Part shown: positions 1 to 10,460 of the stretch, piece after piece
Layout of the letters: every line of letters starts with the position of its first letter
Numbering within the stretch: the stretch's first letter is position 1
Source of the DNA: Bacteroidota bacterium
GTDB lineage: Bacteria > Bacteroidota > Ignavibacteria > Kapaibacteriales > UBA961
Assembly: GCA_005788035.1 (NCBI GenBank)
Contig: SXZI01000180.1
Span: 1-32,289, forward strand
DNA: 32,289 nucleotides
Direction: 5' to 3'
Notes under the pieces: generated by a model
What the model saw: the letters and a program-made list of their open reading frames with translations, nothing else
What the model was told of the DNA's origin: nothing
The model's database searches: none
Position numbers and translations under genes: made by a program

Positions 1-1263
1 ACAGTTGAATATACTGCAAACAGCAATACTGTGACTGGTGTTAATACACCGCGACTAACTTTGAAAAATGTTACCATTGCTGATACAGGCGCTCGTTATC
101 GCGTTATCGTTGAAGGTGCTTGCGGTTCAGATACAAGTTCCGTTGCTGGCATTTATTTGCCCGGAGTGCTCTTCACAAAGCAACCAACAGATACAATTGT
201 TTGTCCCAATGGTAAGATTCGTATAAGCGCTGAAGTGTTTCCGACAATCGCTGGACTTGATTTAACTTATGAATGGAAGAAAGGATTCACTCAGCTCAAT
301 CCAAACAATCCAAGATATCAAGGGATCAATTCTCCAACATTAACAATTGATAGTCTTAATGCTAACGATACTTCGAGTAATTATGTCCTTGAAGTTATCG
401 TAATTGCAAACAATGCAAGATTCTTCTCTAACCCAGTGAAGGTTTTGAATTATCAGACAACCGCGATTACAAAGCAACCAACTTCAGCTGTAGTTTGCTT
501 GGATAAGCCCCATACAATCAGCGTTGAGGCACAAGGATCAGGTGTATCTTATCAATGGCAAAGAAATGACACAAATATTATTGGTGCAACCGATGCTACG
601 TATACTGTCCCAACAATGAACAAAGGTTTGATTGGTCGTTATCGTGTAATTGTATCAGGTATTTGCGGTACCACAGCATCAAATATTGCGAATATTTCTG
701 CATTGCAAGAATTGACTATTCTTAGTCAATCTCCAAAACAAGTAGCGAGCAATTTTACAAAAGAGATCTCATTGAATGTCTATGCAGCAGGCGTTGATCC
801 ACTTCGTTATCAATGGTATCATAATGGTGTAAAACTTGATGGTGAAACGGCATCGGTATTTTACAAAAACAATGTAACCAATGCAGATTCAGGTACATAT
901 TGGTGTATCATAAGTGATCGTTGCGATACGATTGTTTCCGATACAATGAATGTTAAACTTTTTCCTGTATCTGTGGAGGATGAAGGAATCATTAGCGAGA
1001 ATAAGCATGGCTTGCTTGCGATCATGCCAAATCCTGCAACAGACAATATCCAAGCACGTATTATCAGCTTGATGCCAGGAGAAGTCACATTTGAAATACA
1101 TTCCATTTTTGGTTCTTCTATGGTTACTCCATTAGTTGTTTCTCTTGATAAAGGAGTGAATATGGTACCTATCAACATAGATGGACTACCATCAGGCACA
1201 TATCTCTGCACGATGAAGATGAATGGTGTTCTTACATCACATACATTCTCAATCGTGAAATAA
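1..1263 (+). CDS. Secreted/cell-surface protein with tandem Ig-like domains and a T9SS type A C-terminal sorting domain (5' truncated by window edge)
   Basis: Frame is open from base 1 (TVEYTANSNTVTGV...). Repeated ~90-aa Ig-like units (KQPT...VVC...YQWQRN...YRVIVSGICG; YQWYHNGVKL...SGTYWCIISDRC). C-terminus LLAIMPNPATDNIQ...GLPSGTYLCTMKMNGVLTSHTFSIVK resembles a Por/T9SS sorting domain. Confidence 0.85.
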   Translation, partial: TVEYTANSNTVTGVNTPRLTLKNVTIADTGARYRVIVEGACGSDTSSVAGIYLPGVLFTKQPTDTIVCPNGKIRISAEVFPTIAGLDLTYEWKKGFTQLNPNNPRYQGINSPTLTIDSLNANDTSSNYVLEVIVIANNARFFSNPVKVLNYQTTAITKQPTSAVVCLDKPHTISVEAQGSGVSYQWQRNDTNIIGATDATYTVPTMNKGLIGRYRVIVSGICGTTASNIANISALQELTILSQSPKQVASNFTKEISLNVYAAGVDPLRYQWYHNGVKLDGETASVFYKNNVTNADSGTYWCIISDRCDTIVSDTMNVKLFPVSVEDEGIISENKHGLLAIMPNPATDNIQARIISLMPGEVTFEIHSIFGSSMVTPLVVSLDKGVNMVPINIDGLPSGTYLCTMKMNGVLTSHTFSIVK

Positions 1264-1285
1264 GAAATATTCTGAAATGAATATG

Positions 1286-1314
1286 CAAAAGCCATGGGTG
1301 TTCCATGGCTTTTG
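1286..1314 (+). terminator. Intrinsic terminator
   Basis: Perfect 12-bp stem CAAAAGCCATGG / CCATGGCTTTTG with loop GTGTT, followed by TTTTAT, 22 nt after the stop of the Ig-like CDS. Confidence 0.85.
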
Positions 1315-1353
1315 TTTTATAAATGGGATTCATTTTTTACCAATGTTTTATCG

Positions 1354-1361
1354 TAAATTTG
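1354..1361 (+). promoter_or_regulatory. Bacteroidota-type -7 element TAnnTTTG (TAAATTTG) upstream of M1 peptidase
   Basis: TAAATTTG 35 nt before the ATG at 1396; no clear -33 TTTG partner. Confidence 0.45.
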
Positions 1362-1395
1362 TTTTGTATTATTGACCTTCTCAATTGGAGATTTC

Positions 1396-3846
1396 ATGTT
1401 TTTCCGATTACTCTTACTAGTCTTTATCCTCAATGCAACCATGGCGATCTCACAAGTGTTGATTCCCACTGCCACAAGGGTTCATGAACCTGAAAGCGAG
1501 CCAAGAGAGCATCCCATAGACATGCAGTTCATGTCTGTAAAGCTCCGTTTTCAGCCGGAGCAAGGATTAGTCAAAGGAATGGTGACACATGTCTTCACTC
1601 CTCTTCGCAAGACAGTCGATTCCATTATCTTTGATGCAATTGATATTACAATCAAAGAAGCCATGCATAATGGAAAACCCGTACGATATAGAAATACAGG
1701 AAATACTATCATTGTCTATCCATTGAATTTACATTGGAATTCCACTGACTCCATTTCATTTGTTTATGAGTCAAGTCCGAGAAAAGGACTGTATTTCATT
1801 GGGTGGAATGATACCACAAGAAGATCAAGAACGCAGATATGGTCTCAAGGGCAAGGTATTGACAATCGAGCATGGATTCCCATGTATGATGAGATGAATG
1901 ATAAATATATCACTGAAACAATCACGACATTTGACAAAGAATACAAAGTACTGTCCAATGGTGATTTGCTTTCCACCAAAGACAATAGTGATGGCACTAA
2001 AACCTGGCATTATAGAATCAACAAACCTCATGCTCCATATCTTCTTACATTGATTGTAGGAAAATATTCCATCGAGGATAGATTTTCCGGATCAGGCATT
2101 GTACATCACTTGTATTATTATCCTGAATTCCCTGAGAGGGTCGAGCCAACATATCGTTTCTCGACAGAAATGATGGATTGGTTGGAATCATATATAGGTA
2201 TTCCATATCCCTGGAAAACATATGCCCAAGCAATGGTACAGGATTTCACATTCGGTGCTATGGAAAATACCACTGCCACGACATTTGGTGATTTCTCATT
2301 CGTTGATAAAAGAGGATTCAAGGATAGAAGTTATATAGCAACCAATGTTCACGAACTCACACATCAATGGTTTGGAGATTTCATCACTGCACGATCTCAG
2401 CAACATGTATGGCTTCAGGAAAGTTTTGCAACATTTTACCCGAAATATTTCTTCAGAAGATATGACGGACCCGTCATGGAAGATGCAAAGAAATTATTCG
2501 GAGAAGATGCATATCAATGGAATCGTCGAGGTGAACAAAATTCAGCATTGGCAGCAGGTGAAAAGGATCGCTTGCCAATCGTGCATCCATCTTCCGGTTC
2601 AGCACGCATTTATCCCAAAGGATCCACAGTCATCGACATGTTGATGTATGTCTATGGGGAAGAAGAAGTACGCAGAGTAATCAAGCATTATCTCCAAGCT
2701 CACGCTTATGGAAATGTAGAAACAAATGATCTCTATTTGTCTTTTCAAGACACCTTGGGATTAAGTCCTGACTGGTTCTTTGAGCAATGGTTGTATAAAG
2801 GTGGAGAGCCTCATTATTCAGTCAATTATGTGGAAGTGGTAAAAGAGAATGTAAAAAACACGGTCTTTCATATTGAGCAGATTCATCCCCAAGATGAACT
2901 TACAAAGCCATTCGCTATGCCAATTGTTGTTGAAGTGCATTATAAGGATGGAACAAAAGACAGTAAAACGGCATGGATTGACAAAGTCTTTCAAAATGTT
3001 TTGGTACCCAATCCATCAAATAAGGACATCGCATTTACATTATTCGATCCCTCTTCTAATATCTTGAAGCGCGTTACATTCAAAAAATCATTCTCCGAAT
3101 TGCGCGAACAAGTTTTGAAAGCACCCAACATGATTGATCGTTATGATGCACTCACTGCGCTTAAGCAAATCGATGATCCCGGAAAAGAAGAAGTCTTGTC
3201 TAAAGTATATGCCAAAGAAACATTTCATGCCATGAAAAGCGAAGTTGTAAATCAAATGCATGAAGTAAAAAGTTCAACTGCCATGTCAATCATTGGCAAA
3301 GCACTTGAGGATAAATCAGAAGATGTGCGAAAATCTGCATTGAATGGTTTTCGCATCATTCCCAAGGAAATGAAATCAACTATTGAGCGCATGCTTCAGG
3401 ATGAATCGTATGCGATTGTTACGACTGCTTTGGAAAAACTGAGCGAGGCATTTCCAAGTGAGATTCCCGTCTTTTTGGAAAAAGTTGGCAATGAAATTGG
3501 ACACTATGCACAAATACGCATCAAAGCATTGGAAATTCGCTCTGGAAACGGAGATGCATGGGCACTTGACTCCCTCATTGATTTTACCGGACCATCCCAT
3601 GAATTTTGGACTCGCAGAAATGCGATCAATGCTCTTAAGCGAATAAATACTTTCAATGAAAAAGCATTATGGAATATGTTGGATGCTTCATGGAATCCCA
3701 ATTCACGTTTGGCTTCAACCGCAGTTGAAACACTACAGTATTTTGCACAGCAGACTGATCGGAAAATGCTCATGATTTCTGCCAAAAACAGTAAATCAAA
3801 CTGGGCTCCATGGCAAAAAAAGCAGTGGGAGCAAATCCTACGCTAA
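1396..3846 (+). CDS. Secreted M1-family metallopeptidase (aminopeptidase N-like) with HEAT-like C-terminal region
   Basis: GAMEN motif (FGAMENTT) and HELTHQWFGDF...WLQES zinc-binding motif. Signal peptide MFFRLLLLVFILNATMAIS. Start moved from the ORF-track 1372 to ATG 1396, preceded by GGAG. Confidence 0.92.
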   Translation: MFFRLLLLVFILNATMAISQVLIPTATRVHEPESEPREHPIDMQFMSVKLRFQPEQGLVKGMVTHVFTPLRKTVDSIIFDAIDITIKEAMHNGKPVRYRNTGNTIIVYPLNLHWNSTDSISFVYESSPRKGLYFIGWNDTTRRSRTQIWSQGQGIDNRAWIPMYDEMNDKYITETITTFDKEYKVLSNGDLLSTKDNSDGTKTWHYRINKPHAPYLLTLIVGKYSIEDRFSGSGIVHHLYYYPEFPERVEPTYRFSTEMMDWLESYIGIPYPWKTYAQAMVQDFTFGAMENTTATTFGDFSFVDKRGFKDRSYIATNVHELTHQWFGDFITARSQQHVWLQESFATFYPKYFFRRYDGPVMEDAKKLFGEDAYQWNRRGEQNSALAAGEKDRLPIVHPSSGSARIYPKGSTVIDMLMYVYGEEEVRRVIKHYLQAHAYGNVETNDLYLSFQDTLGLSPDWFFEQWLYKGGEPHYSVNYVEVVKENVKNTVFHIEQIHPQDELTKPFAMPIVVEVHYKDGTKDSKTAWIDKVFQNVLVPNPSNKDIAFTLFDPSSNILKRVTFKKSFSELREQVLKAPNMIDRYDALTALKQIDDPGKEEVLSKVYAKETFHAMKSEVVNQMHEVKSSTAMSIIGKALEDKSEDVRKSALNGFRIIPKEMKSTIERMLQDESYAIVTTALEKLSEAFPSEIPVFLEKVGNEIGHYAQIRIKALEIRSGNGDAWALDSLIDFTGPSHEFWTRRNAINALKRINTFNEKALWNMLDASWNPNSRLASTAVETLQYFAQQTDRKMLMISAKNSKSNWAPWQKKQWEQILR

Positions 3847-3864
3847 TTGTATAAAAAAAAACAG

Positions 3865-3872
3865 TACTTTTG
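3865..3872 (+). promoter_or_regulatory. Putative TAnnTTTG promoter element (TACTTTTG)
   Basis: TACTTTTG 22 nt upstream of ATG 3894; a TTG lies 15 nt further upstream (spacing shorter than usual). Confidence 0.4.
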
Positions 3873-3893
3873 TGTGGATTTTAGGAGAATATC

Positions 3894-4439
3894 ATGAATA
3901 CATTAATTCGTTCGTTTTTGGCAATCTGCATAGGCATGTTTGTTTTGTCATCATGCACAACGAATACAGAACCATCAGGATCTGCAACCCTTCTTACATT
4001 GACAGAAATCAGTAACAATGCCGGATATGCATGGTTTGATGCAGAGAAGACATTATATGTTCCTGATGACTCTAAGATTAGAGTAATCAAAGAACAATTC
4101 AAGAACAAGAATCAGAAGATTTACTTTTTTGTGAATCCTTCTTGTTCATGTGAGGGTACCAAGAAAACATTCCCTCATGCAATTCGTATTTTGAAAGATG
4201 CAGGAATTGCTGATGATCGCATTGTTATTTATTCCATGAAATCTCATACTGATGATCATCCATTGAAGAGCAGATTCACACTAAGAGGTCTTCCCACCAT
4301 TTATATCACTGTCAATGATAATGTAAAGTGTACAATGGAAGTGATTGATGGTAAATTATTGGTATCAGGCAATGGCAAAGTTGATGATAACCCCGGAAGT
4401 AAACTTGAAGAAGTCATGGCAGATGGCTTCAGTTGGTAA
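3894..4439 (+). CDS. Lipoprotein with thioredoxin-like fold (CSC motif, cis-Pro-like LPT)
   Basis: Signal peptide with lipobox (FVLSSC|TTN). IYFFVNPSCSCEGTKK...RFTLRGLPTIYI looks thioredoxin-like. SD AGGAG upstream. Confidence 0.65.
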   Translation: MNTLIRSFLAICIGMFVLSSCTTNTEPSGSATLLTLTEISNNAGYAWFDAEKTLYVPDDSKIRVIKEQFKNKNQKIYFFVNPSCSCEGTKKTFPHAIRILKDAGIADDRIVIYSMKSHTDDHPLKSRFTLRGLPTIYITVNDNVKCTMEVIDGKLLVSGNGKVDDNPGSKLEEVMADGFSW

Positions 4440-4442
4440 TTG

Positions 4443-4468
4443 AAAAGCCGCTCGATTGAGCGGCTTTT
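4443..4468. terminator. Bidirectional intrinsic terminator between convergent genes
   Basis: AAAAGCCGCTC-GATT-GAGCGGCTTTT perfect 11-bp stem with A/T tracts on both sides. Confidence 0.92.
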
Positions 4469-4470
4469 TT

Positions 4471-5622
4471 TTATCCTATATCTCTTGCCGATTGTTCTAT
4501 CTTTTTTGCAAATGCATGAGAAGTCCAGTCAAATCCCTTCCTTTTGACTGCCTCATTGCCTTTACCCGGTGCGATGATTCCATTTGCCGTTAAATCATGA
4601 TCCATCATGATATGTACCAATTCATCGAAAGTGATCACCGGCTCCCAAGCAAGTTGGGCTTTTGCTTTAGAAATGTCCGCCTGTAATTTATCGACTTCTG
4701 TGGGACGAAAATATCTGGGATCAACTTCAATGATGCATTGTCCCGCTTTAATATTCTTCACCGTATTTTTTGCATAAGCCTTTTCTTCCACTCCATTTCC
4801 TTTCCATTCAATTTCAATTCCGGCATAAGTACATGCTGTTTCAATGAAATTTCGGACAGAATGGCTTATTCCTGTTCCCACCACATAATCATCCGGTTGA
4901 TCTTGTTGCAACATGAGCCACATCATTGCAACATATTCAGGAGCAAAACCCCAATCTCTTAAAGCATCAAGATTACCGATATACAATGTTTGTTGTGTTC
5001 CTGACAATAATCCTGCTATTGCACGAGTGATTTTTCTTGTCACGAAAATTTCACCGCGCCTCGGACTTTCATGGTTGAACAAAATTCCATTGCAAGCAAA
5101 CATGTCATATGCATTTCGATAATTGACCGTCATCCAATACGCGTACAATTTGGCTGCAGCATAAGGGCTTTGTGGCATGAATGGCGTTGTTTCATGTTGA
5201 GGCGCTGGTGCGGAACCATATAATTCAGAAGAAGAGGCCTGATAGAATTTCGTATTGATGCCACTTCTGCGAATAGCTTCAAGAATTCTCGTGGTTCCTA
5301 GAGCGGTGATATCGCCGGTATATTCAGGCATGTCGAAAGATACTCGTACATGGCTTTGCGCACCCAAATGATAAATTTCATGTGGAGCAATCGAGTGCAT
5401 TATTTCCGTTAGAATGCCAGGATCAGAGAGATCACCATAATGAAGATGCAAACGTGCGCCGTGCTCATGCGGATCAACATACATGTGATCGATACGATGA
5501 GTATTGAATGTGCTTGCACGACGAATGATTCCATGTACTTCATATCCTTTACTCAAGAGATATTCAGCAAGATAGGAACCGTCTTGTCCGGTAATTCCGG
5601 TAATTAACGCAGTTGAACTCAT
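4471..5622 (-). CDS. gmd: GDP-mannose 4,6-dehydratase
   Basis: [74 protein letters not shown]. Likely start MSSTALITG (5622) rather than the upstream ATG at 5640. Confidence 0.95.
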   Translation of the reverse strand: MSSTALITGITGQDGSYLAEYLLSKGYEVHGIIRRASTFNTHRIDHMYVDPHEHGARLHLHYGDLSDPGILTEIMHSIAPHEIYHLGAQSHVRVSFDMPEYTGDITALGTTRILEAIRRSGINTKFYQASSSELYGSAPAPQHETTPFMPQSPYAAAKLYAYWMTVNYRNAYDMFACNGILFNHESPRRGEIFVTRKITRAIAGLLSGTQQTLYIGNLDALRDWGFAPEYVAMMWLMLQQDQPDDYVVGTGISHSVRNFIETACTYAGIEIEWKGNGVEEKAYAKNTVKNIKAGQCIIEVDPRYFRPTEVDKLQADISKAKAQLAWEPVITFDELVHIMMDHDLTANGIIAPGKGNEAVKRKGFDWTSHAFAKKIEQSARDIG

Positions 5623-5632
5623 GGAATTATTC

Positions 5633-7078
5633 TCAATCAATATGTTTGCGAATCATTCGGCACATAAAAAATCCATCACTTCCATGTTTGGCAGGATTCA
5701 TTGAAAGTAATGCAGCATCTGGTTCATCGGCAAGAAGAATATCAGATACTTCCTGCGGGAACGCTTTATGTAATGGATCTTGCAGAAAGTCAGGATTCTC
5801 AAACAAAAATCGTTTCACGATTTCTTCATTTTCTTCCTGCATAAGAGAACAAGTGGCATAGACCAAAACCCCACCCGGCTTTACATAGGCAGAAGCTTTC
5901 GTGAGTATTTCCAATTGAGTTCTTTGAATGCTATCCACATGTTTCTTCTTGAGATTCCATTTAATATTCGGAGATCTCCTAACAGTTCCCATTCCGGTGC
6001 AAGGTGCATCCACAAGAACTGCATCACATGTTTGCGCAAATTGCTGCAATGCACTTTTCGCATGATTTTTCAAATGCATGGGAATGATGCTGATGGAATG
6101 ATAACCGGCTCTCTCGGCACGATTTCGTATCTCTCTCATTCTGCTATAATCAATATCGGTGGATAGAATTTCACCTTGATCATGTTGCAACATGGCCATG
6201 TGTAATGACTTTCCACCTGCACCTGCACAATAATCCAAAATGCGCCAATGTTCTTCAGGAGATACTGCCAAAGAAATCAATTGACTTCCTTCATCTTGCA
6301 CTTCTATCGCACCAGAAAGAAAAACATCAAGATGTGTCAATGGAATACGCTCAGGCATGATGATGGCATACGGTGAATATGCGCCCGGTTTACAAGGAAT
6401 ATTATTGTTTCGAAGTATGTCAATCGCCCGTTGACGACTGATCATTTCTGCATTGATTCGCAATCCGACGGGAGCAACAGAATGCAGAGAAACACAAAGT
6501 TCGGCTATTTCCTTGCATGACTTTCCTTGCTCATGCCAACGTTCAACAATCCACAAAGGCATTGCGCAATAAAGCGAGAAAATATGTGCCTGTTCTTCAT
6601 TGGAAAAGTCATCTTTCTCAATAATCTTTTTCGACTCTTCAAGGATATGCGCATAAGCTTTTTCAATCTCTGCTTTCCACGATTCGGCGGATTCATCATA
6701 TAATCCAAGTTTTTCTTCGATGGCTAATTGTATGCCTTCATTGGCATCTCTTATGCCAAAAAACGGATGTAAATACTGATTGATCGGAAATGATGAAAGA
6801 GATGTTCCAATCATGCAATGTGCAATCATCACATCATAAGGATATCCTTGTTCAAGTTCAATCGGAACAATTTCAGATGCTTGCTTGGCACAATATTCAA
6901 TCAATGTGGCTACACGAAGAGAAGAGAACAAGAGCTCAGAAATGAATTTTCTGTCTTTGCTTCCGATGTATTTCCTACTTCGAAAATAATCAGAGGCAAT
7001 ATCTTCTCCTGTTCTGTGTGATTTACGCAGGATATGATACAATTGAGCGCTATGTCCAATCAAGGAAGTGAATTGCAT
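5633..7078 (-). CDS. rsmB: RsmB/NOP-family 16S rRNA m5C methyltransferase
   Basis: [19 protein letters not shown] and [14 protein letters not shown] catalytic motifs; NusB-like N-terminal region. Confidence 0.85.
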   Translation of the reverse strand: MQFTSLIGHSAQLYHILRKSHRTGEDIASDYFRSRKYIGSKDRKFISELLFSSLRVATLIEYCAKQASEIVPIELEQGYPYDVMIAHCMIGTSLSSFPINQYLHPFFGIRDANEGIQLAIEEKLGLYDESAESWKAEIEKAYAHILEESKKIIEKDDFSNEEQAHIFSLYCAMPLWIVERWHEQGKSCKEIAELCVSLHSVAPVGLRINAEMISRQRAIDILRNNNIPCKPGAYSPYAIIMPERIPLTHLDVFLSGAIEVQDEGSQLISLAVSPEEHWRILDYCAGAGGKSLHMAMLQHDQGEILSTDIDYSRMREIRNRAERAGYHSISIIPMHLKNHAKSALQQFAQTCDAVLVDAPCTGMGTVRRSPNIKWNLKKKHVDSIQRTQLEILTKASAYVKPGGVLVYATCSLMQEENEEIVKRFLFENPDFLQDPLHKAFPQEVSDILLADEPDAALLSMNPAKHGSDGFFMCRMIRKHID

Positions 7079-7080
7079 GA

Positions 7081-7644
7081 TTACATGTTTGAAAGTTCTT
7101 CTTCAATGACGCTCACTGCTTTTGCCAAGGTGATGTCTAATTTGTCATTGACGATGATGTGATCGAAATGCCGCATATATTCCATTTCCATGGCTGCACG
7201 ACTCAATCTTTGAGCTATTTGCTCTTCACTCTCGGTCATTCTGCTTCGAAGACGGTGAGCGAGCACGGCCAAATCGGGAGGTGCAATATACATAAGCAAT
7301 GATTCTTTGGGATAAGCATTTCGAAGTGAAACAGCTCCTTTTACATCTACATCAAATAAAACCAAAGCTTGCTCTTGTATGCGTTGATCTGTTTGTGAAC
7401 GCAATGTCCCATAAAAGTTGCCAAAGATTTCTTCGTACTCGACAAGATTTCCATTTTCAATATTCTCAAGAAACTCTTCTCTGGATAAAAAGAAATAATC
7501 TTTACCATGCTGTTCACCTGAACGCATGGGTCTAGTTGTTGCAGATACTGAAAATGCGCATTGCGGAAAATGTTGCAGAAGATGTCTGGCAACAGTTGTT
7601 TTTCCGGCTCCGCTTGGTGCGGACAATACGATGAGATTCTTCAT
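7081..7644 (-). CDS. gmk: Guanylate kinase
   Basis: LIVLSAPSGAGKTTVARHLL P-loop; TTRPMRSGEQHGKDYFFLSREEF; length 187 aa. Confidence 0.95.
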   Translation of the reverse strand: MKNLIVLSAPSGAGKTTVARHLLQHFPQCAFSVSATTRPMRSGEQHGKDYFFLSREEFLENIENGNLVEYEEIFGNFYGTLRSQTDQRIQEQALVLFDVDVKGAVSLRNAYPKESLLMYIAPPDLAVLAHRLRSRMTESEEQIAQRLSRAAMEMEYMRHFDHIIVNDKLDITLAKAVSVIEEELSNM

Positions 7645-7651
7645 GAAATGA

Positions 7652-8527
7652 TTATTCGATGTTTTGTGCTTGTTCTCTGATACGTTCCAATTCTTCTTTC
7701 ATTCCGACAACAACTCGAGCTATTTCGGCATCATTTGCTTTGGAACCAATTGTATTGATCTCTCTATTTAATTCCTGCGTAAGAAAGTTGAGTTTTCTTC
7801 CTATGGGTTCGGAATCCTTGAGGAGATCTCTGAAGTATTTGATATGACTTCTCAAACGCACGCTTTCTTCTGATACATCAAGTTTATCAGCAAGGATGAT
7901 GATTTCTTGATTTAATCGATGTTCTTCGATTTCATCATTATCAAGCAAGAGTGCAAGTTTCTGACGCAGTCTTTCACGTTCTTCAGGTATGCGTGTTTTT
8001 GATCGCTCTTCCACATACACCAAAGACTGTTCAATTGTATCGATACGCATGAGCATATCTGCCGAAAGTTCATTTCCTTCTTGAGTTTTTGCGGCATCAA
8101 GAGATTTCAATGCTTGCTTTAATGCTTCTCGCACGACTGACCATTGCAATTCTGCAATATCATCTTTGTCTGATTCAATAAAATGTTGAGAGAATGTCAA
8201 TACTTGATCCAAGCTAACTGCATCATCAGAATGTAATTCTTTCTGCACATTCTGCAACATGGTATGAATTGCTTTTGCCTTGTCAATATTGATATGTGGA
8301 ATTTTTGCTTCGCCTTCAGCATATTCCACTTGAACGTTCACAAAGACTGAACCGCGATTCAATGCTTTACGAAGCATGTCTCTCACTTCTATTTCCTTGC
8401 TCGACAATGTTCGTGGCAATTTGATTGAAGGTTCGAGATAGCGTCCATTCACACTTTTGATTTCAACGATGGCATTTATGCCGTGATCATTGTTCTCAGA
8501 CTTGGCGAAGCCCGTCATACTTTTCAT
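7652..8527 (-). CDS. yicC: YicC family protein (endoribonuclease YicC-like)
   Basis: MKSMTGFAKSE...VEIKSVNGRYLE N-terminus and C-terminal FLTQELNREINTIGSKANDAEIA. Start set at 8527 (MKSMTGFA), not 8551. Confidence 0.93.
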   Translation of the reverse strand: MKSMTGFAKSENNDHGINAIVEIKSVNGRYLEPSIKLPRTLSSKEIEVRDMLRKALNRGSVFVNVQVEYAEGEAKIPHINIDKAKAIHTMLQNVQKELHSDDAVSLDQVLTFSQHFIESDKDDIAELQWSVVREALKQALKSLDAAKTQEGNELSADMLMRIDTIEQSLVYVEERSKTRIPEERERLRQKLALLLDNDEIEEHRLNQEIIILADKLDVSEESVRLRSHIKYFRDLLKDSEPIGRKLNFLTQELNREINTIGSKANDAEIARVVVGMKEELERIREQAQNIE

Positions 8528-8548
8528 GTATTCATTCCATGTAATGGA

Positions 8549-8556
8549 CAAAGATA
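8549..8556 (-). promoter_or_regulatory. TAnnTTTG promoter element (TATCTTTG) upstream of yicC
   Basis: Minus strand TATCTTTG (CAAAGATA on plus) 21 nt upstream of yicC ATG. Confidence 0.45.
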
Positions 8557-8605
8557 CAAAATACCATTAGCTTGTATGGGTGTATCGTAATCAACCAGAT
8601 AGTTT

Positions 8606-9718
8606 TTATGCTGATTTCACTGAGATCACATGTATATCATCACCGCTTTTCAGCACACCTTTGCAATTGAGTCTATATGCCTGCTCCAGAGTAGAAGCAG
8701 TATATGCTCCGGCCGCTTTCTTTCCTTGACCGATCATGATTGGTGCGATGAAAAGATGCAATTCGTCTAAAAGAGAATGCTCCATGAGTTCTTGCATCAA
8801 TATTCCTCCACCTTCAACAAGTATAGAGCCAATACCAAATTCTCTTCCAAGCGTAATCAGCAAAGATGGTATATCAATGTGTTGGTGTTCGCCTATGGAA
8901 CATGGGATTGTTCGCACTCCCAATTCTCTCAATTGGCCCAACCGTTCAAGTTGATTGCTATGTTCACCATGACAATACAAAGTAAGCCCTCGATATTCAT
9001 CATTGAATACATTGAGCGTAAGAGGCAATGAACAATGCGTATCAAGAATGATTCGCATTGGATTGCGACCGGGCACCGAATGAATGGTCAATGAAGGATT
9101 ATCTGATTCAGCCGTACCTCTGCCAATCATAACCGCATCAAATTCACCACGCATGCGATGCACTTCATGCCTGCTCTCTTCGCATGTGATCCATTGAGAC
9201 TCCCCTGAAGCAGTTGCTATGCACCCATCAAGTGATTGTGCGATTTTTCCGATCACATATGGTATGCCTGTCAGAATATGCTTGATGAATGTTCTATTCA
9301 ACCAGAATGCTTCTTCTTGACAGATATTCTCAATCACTTCAATGCCGGCTTCGCGTAAATGATTGATGCCTTTTCCCGCGACAAGCGGATTAGGATCTTG
9401 CATGGCAATCACAACTGTCTTGATGCCTTTTTCTATCAATAATGGAGCACATGGTGGCGTTTTGCCTGTATGTGCGCATGGTTCAAGGTTCACATACACC
9501 GTCGCATCAGTAGGATCTTCCGTGCATCGGTTGAATGCATCCACTTCAGCATGTGGTCCGCCAAATTCACGATGCCATCCCTCGCCTATGATTCGACCTT
9601 CTTTCACGATCGTGCATCCCACACGTGGATTCGGACTCACCTTTCCCGTTCCGCGTAAAGCGAGTCTCAAAGTGTGTTCCATGAATGATTCATGAGTATG
9701 CATCGAATTATCAGTCAA
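8606..9718 (-). CDS. ribD: Bifunctional diaminohydroxyphosphoribosylaminopyrimidine deaminase / 5-amino-6-(5-phosphoribosylamino)uracil reductase
   Basis: GPHAEVDAF, YVNLEPCAHTGKTPPCA deaminase zinc motifs; GKIAQSLDGCIATASGESQWIT reductase domain. Confidence 0.95.
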   Translation of the reverse strand: MTDNSMHTHESFMEHTLRLALRGTGKVSPNPRVGCTIVKEGRIIGEGWHREFGGPHAEVDAFNRCTEDPTDATVYVNLEPCAHTGKTPPCAPLLIEKGIKTVVIAMQDPNPLVAGKGINHLREAGIEVIENICQEEAFWLNRTFIKHILTGIPYVIGKIAQSLDGCIATASGESQWITCEESRHEVHRMRGEFDAVMIGRGTAESDNPSLTIHSVPGRNPMRIILDTHCSLPLTLNVFNDEYRGLTLYCHGEHSNQLERLGQLRELGVRTIPCSIGEHQHIDIPSLLITLGREFGIGSILVEGGGILMQELMEHSLLDELHLFIAPIMIGQGKKAAGAYTASTLEQAYRLNCKGVLKSGDDIHVISVKSA

Positions 9719-9781
9719 CAGAATTGATACAGCGTTTAATTAAGTGATTGGATGGTCAAACAAGTATTGCTTCATAGAAAA

Positions 9782-9805
9782 AAAGCCCTCCGAAACGGAG
9801 AGCTT
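9782..9805 (-). terminator. Intrinsic terminator downstream of rpsD
   Basis: Minus strand AAAGCTCTCCG-TTT-CGGAGGGCTTTTTTTC; stem complete on the minus RNA with one G-U wobble, followed by a T run. Confidence 0.85.
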
Positions 9806-9825
9806 TCTTTTTGCTATATGGCTCA

Positions 9826-10440
9826 TCATCGAGAGTAAAATTCGATGACAAGTGGAATTTCACAAACTACCGGTACTTCCTCACGAGCAGGAAGATGAAG
9901 GAATTTGACAGAAAAATCTGCTTTCGACAAATTCAAATATACCGGAGGAGCAGCCGTTCTGATTGCTTCCTGAAATGCTTCCATTTTACGACTTTTCTCA
10001 CGCACAGAAACAATGTCATTCACCTTCACTTGATATGAAGGAATATTAACTGGCTTTCCATTGACGAGGAAATGTCCGTGATTTACATATTGACGTGCGG
10101 CAGACATTGAACGAGCAAGACCTGAACGAAACACAACTGCATCCAGGCGTGTCTCAAGCATTTGAAGAAGGATGTCTCCGGTATTACCGGTAAGATGAGA
10201 TGCCTTCTTGAAATAATTGGTCATTTGACGCTCATGAATATTATACTGCAAACGAAGCTTTTGCTTTTCGAAAAGCTGCGTACCATAAACAGATAATTTG
10301 CCACGACGCTTTGTTGATCCATGTTGGCCCGGAGGGCTCTTTCTGCCGGCTTTGTCGCTCGACATGATTTTGCCGGCTTTTGCCGTCATCGGAACACCGA
10401 TTTTTCTGGAGTTCCGTACCTTAGGTCCGGTATAATTCAT
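9826..10440 (-). CDS. rpsD: 30S ribosomal protein S4, located outside the alpha operon
   Basis: MNYTGPKVRNSRKIGVPMTAKAGK...PGQHGSTKRRGKLSVYGTQLFEKQKLR...LETRLDAVVFRSGLARSMSAARQYVNHGHFLVNGKPVNIPSYQVK. Start at 10440 supported by AAGGAGTACT-ATG; the ORF-track start (10482) precedes this SD. Confidence 0.96.
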   Translation of the reverse strand: MNYTGPKVRNSRKIGVPMTAKAGKIMSSDKAGRKSPPGQHGSTKRRGKLSVYGTQLFEKQKLRLQYNIHERQMTNYFKKASHLTGNTGDILLQMLETRLDAVVFRSGLARSMSAARQYVNHGHFLVNGKPVNIPSYQVKVNDIVSVREKSRKMEAFQEAIRTAAPPVYLNLSKADFSVKFLHLPAREEVPVVCEIPLVIEFYSR

Positions 10441-10460
10441 AGTACTCCTTGTACCACGCA

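Noticed and set aside
861-1295. 144-aa minus-strand ORF opposite the Ig/T9SS gene
   Set aside because: Shadow ORF of a convincing coding gene; it also starts inside the terminator region.
5623-5640. gmd start at 5640 overlapping the rsmB 3' end
   Set aside because: The conserved N-terminus fits [15 protein letters not shown] at 5622; the upstream MIENNS residues are not typical of Gmd, though an overlap cannot be fully excluded.
9781-9810. Hairpin near 9790 as a terminator for plus-strand transcription
   Set aside because: The stem is fully paired (with G-U) only on the minus RNA and the longer T tract is on the minus side, so it serves rpsD.
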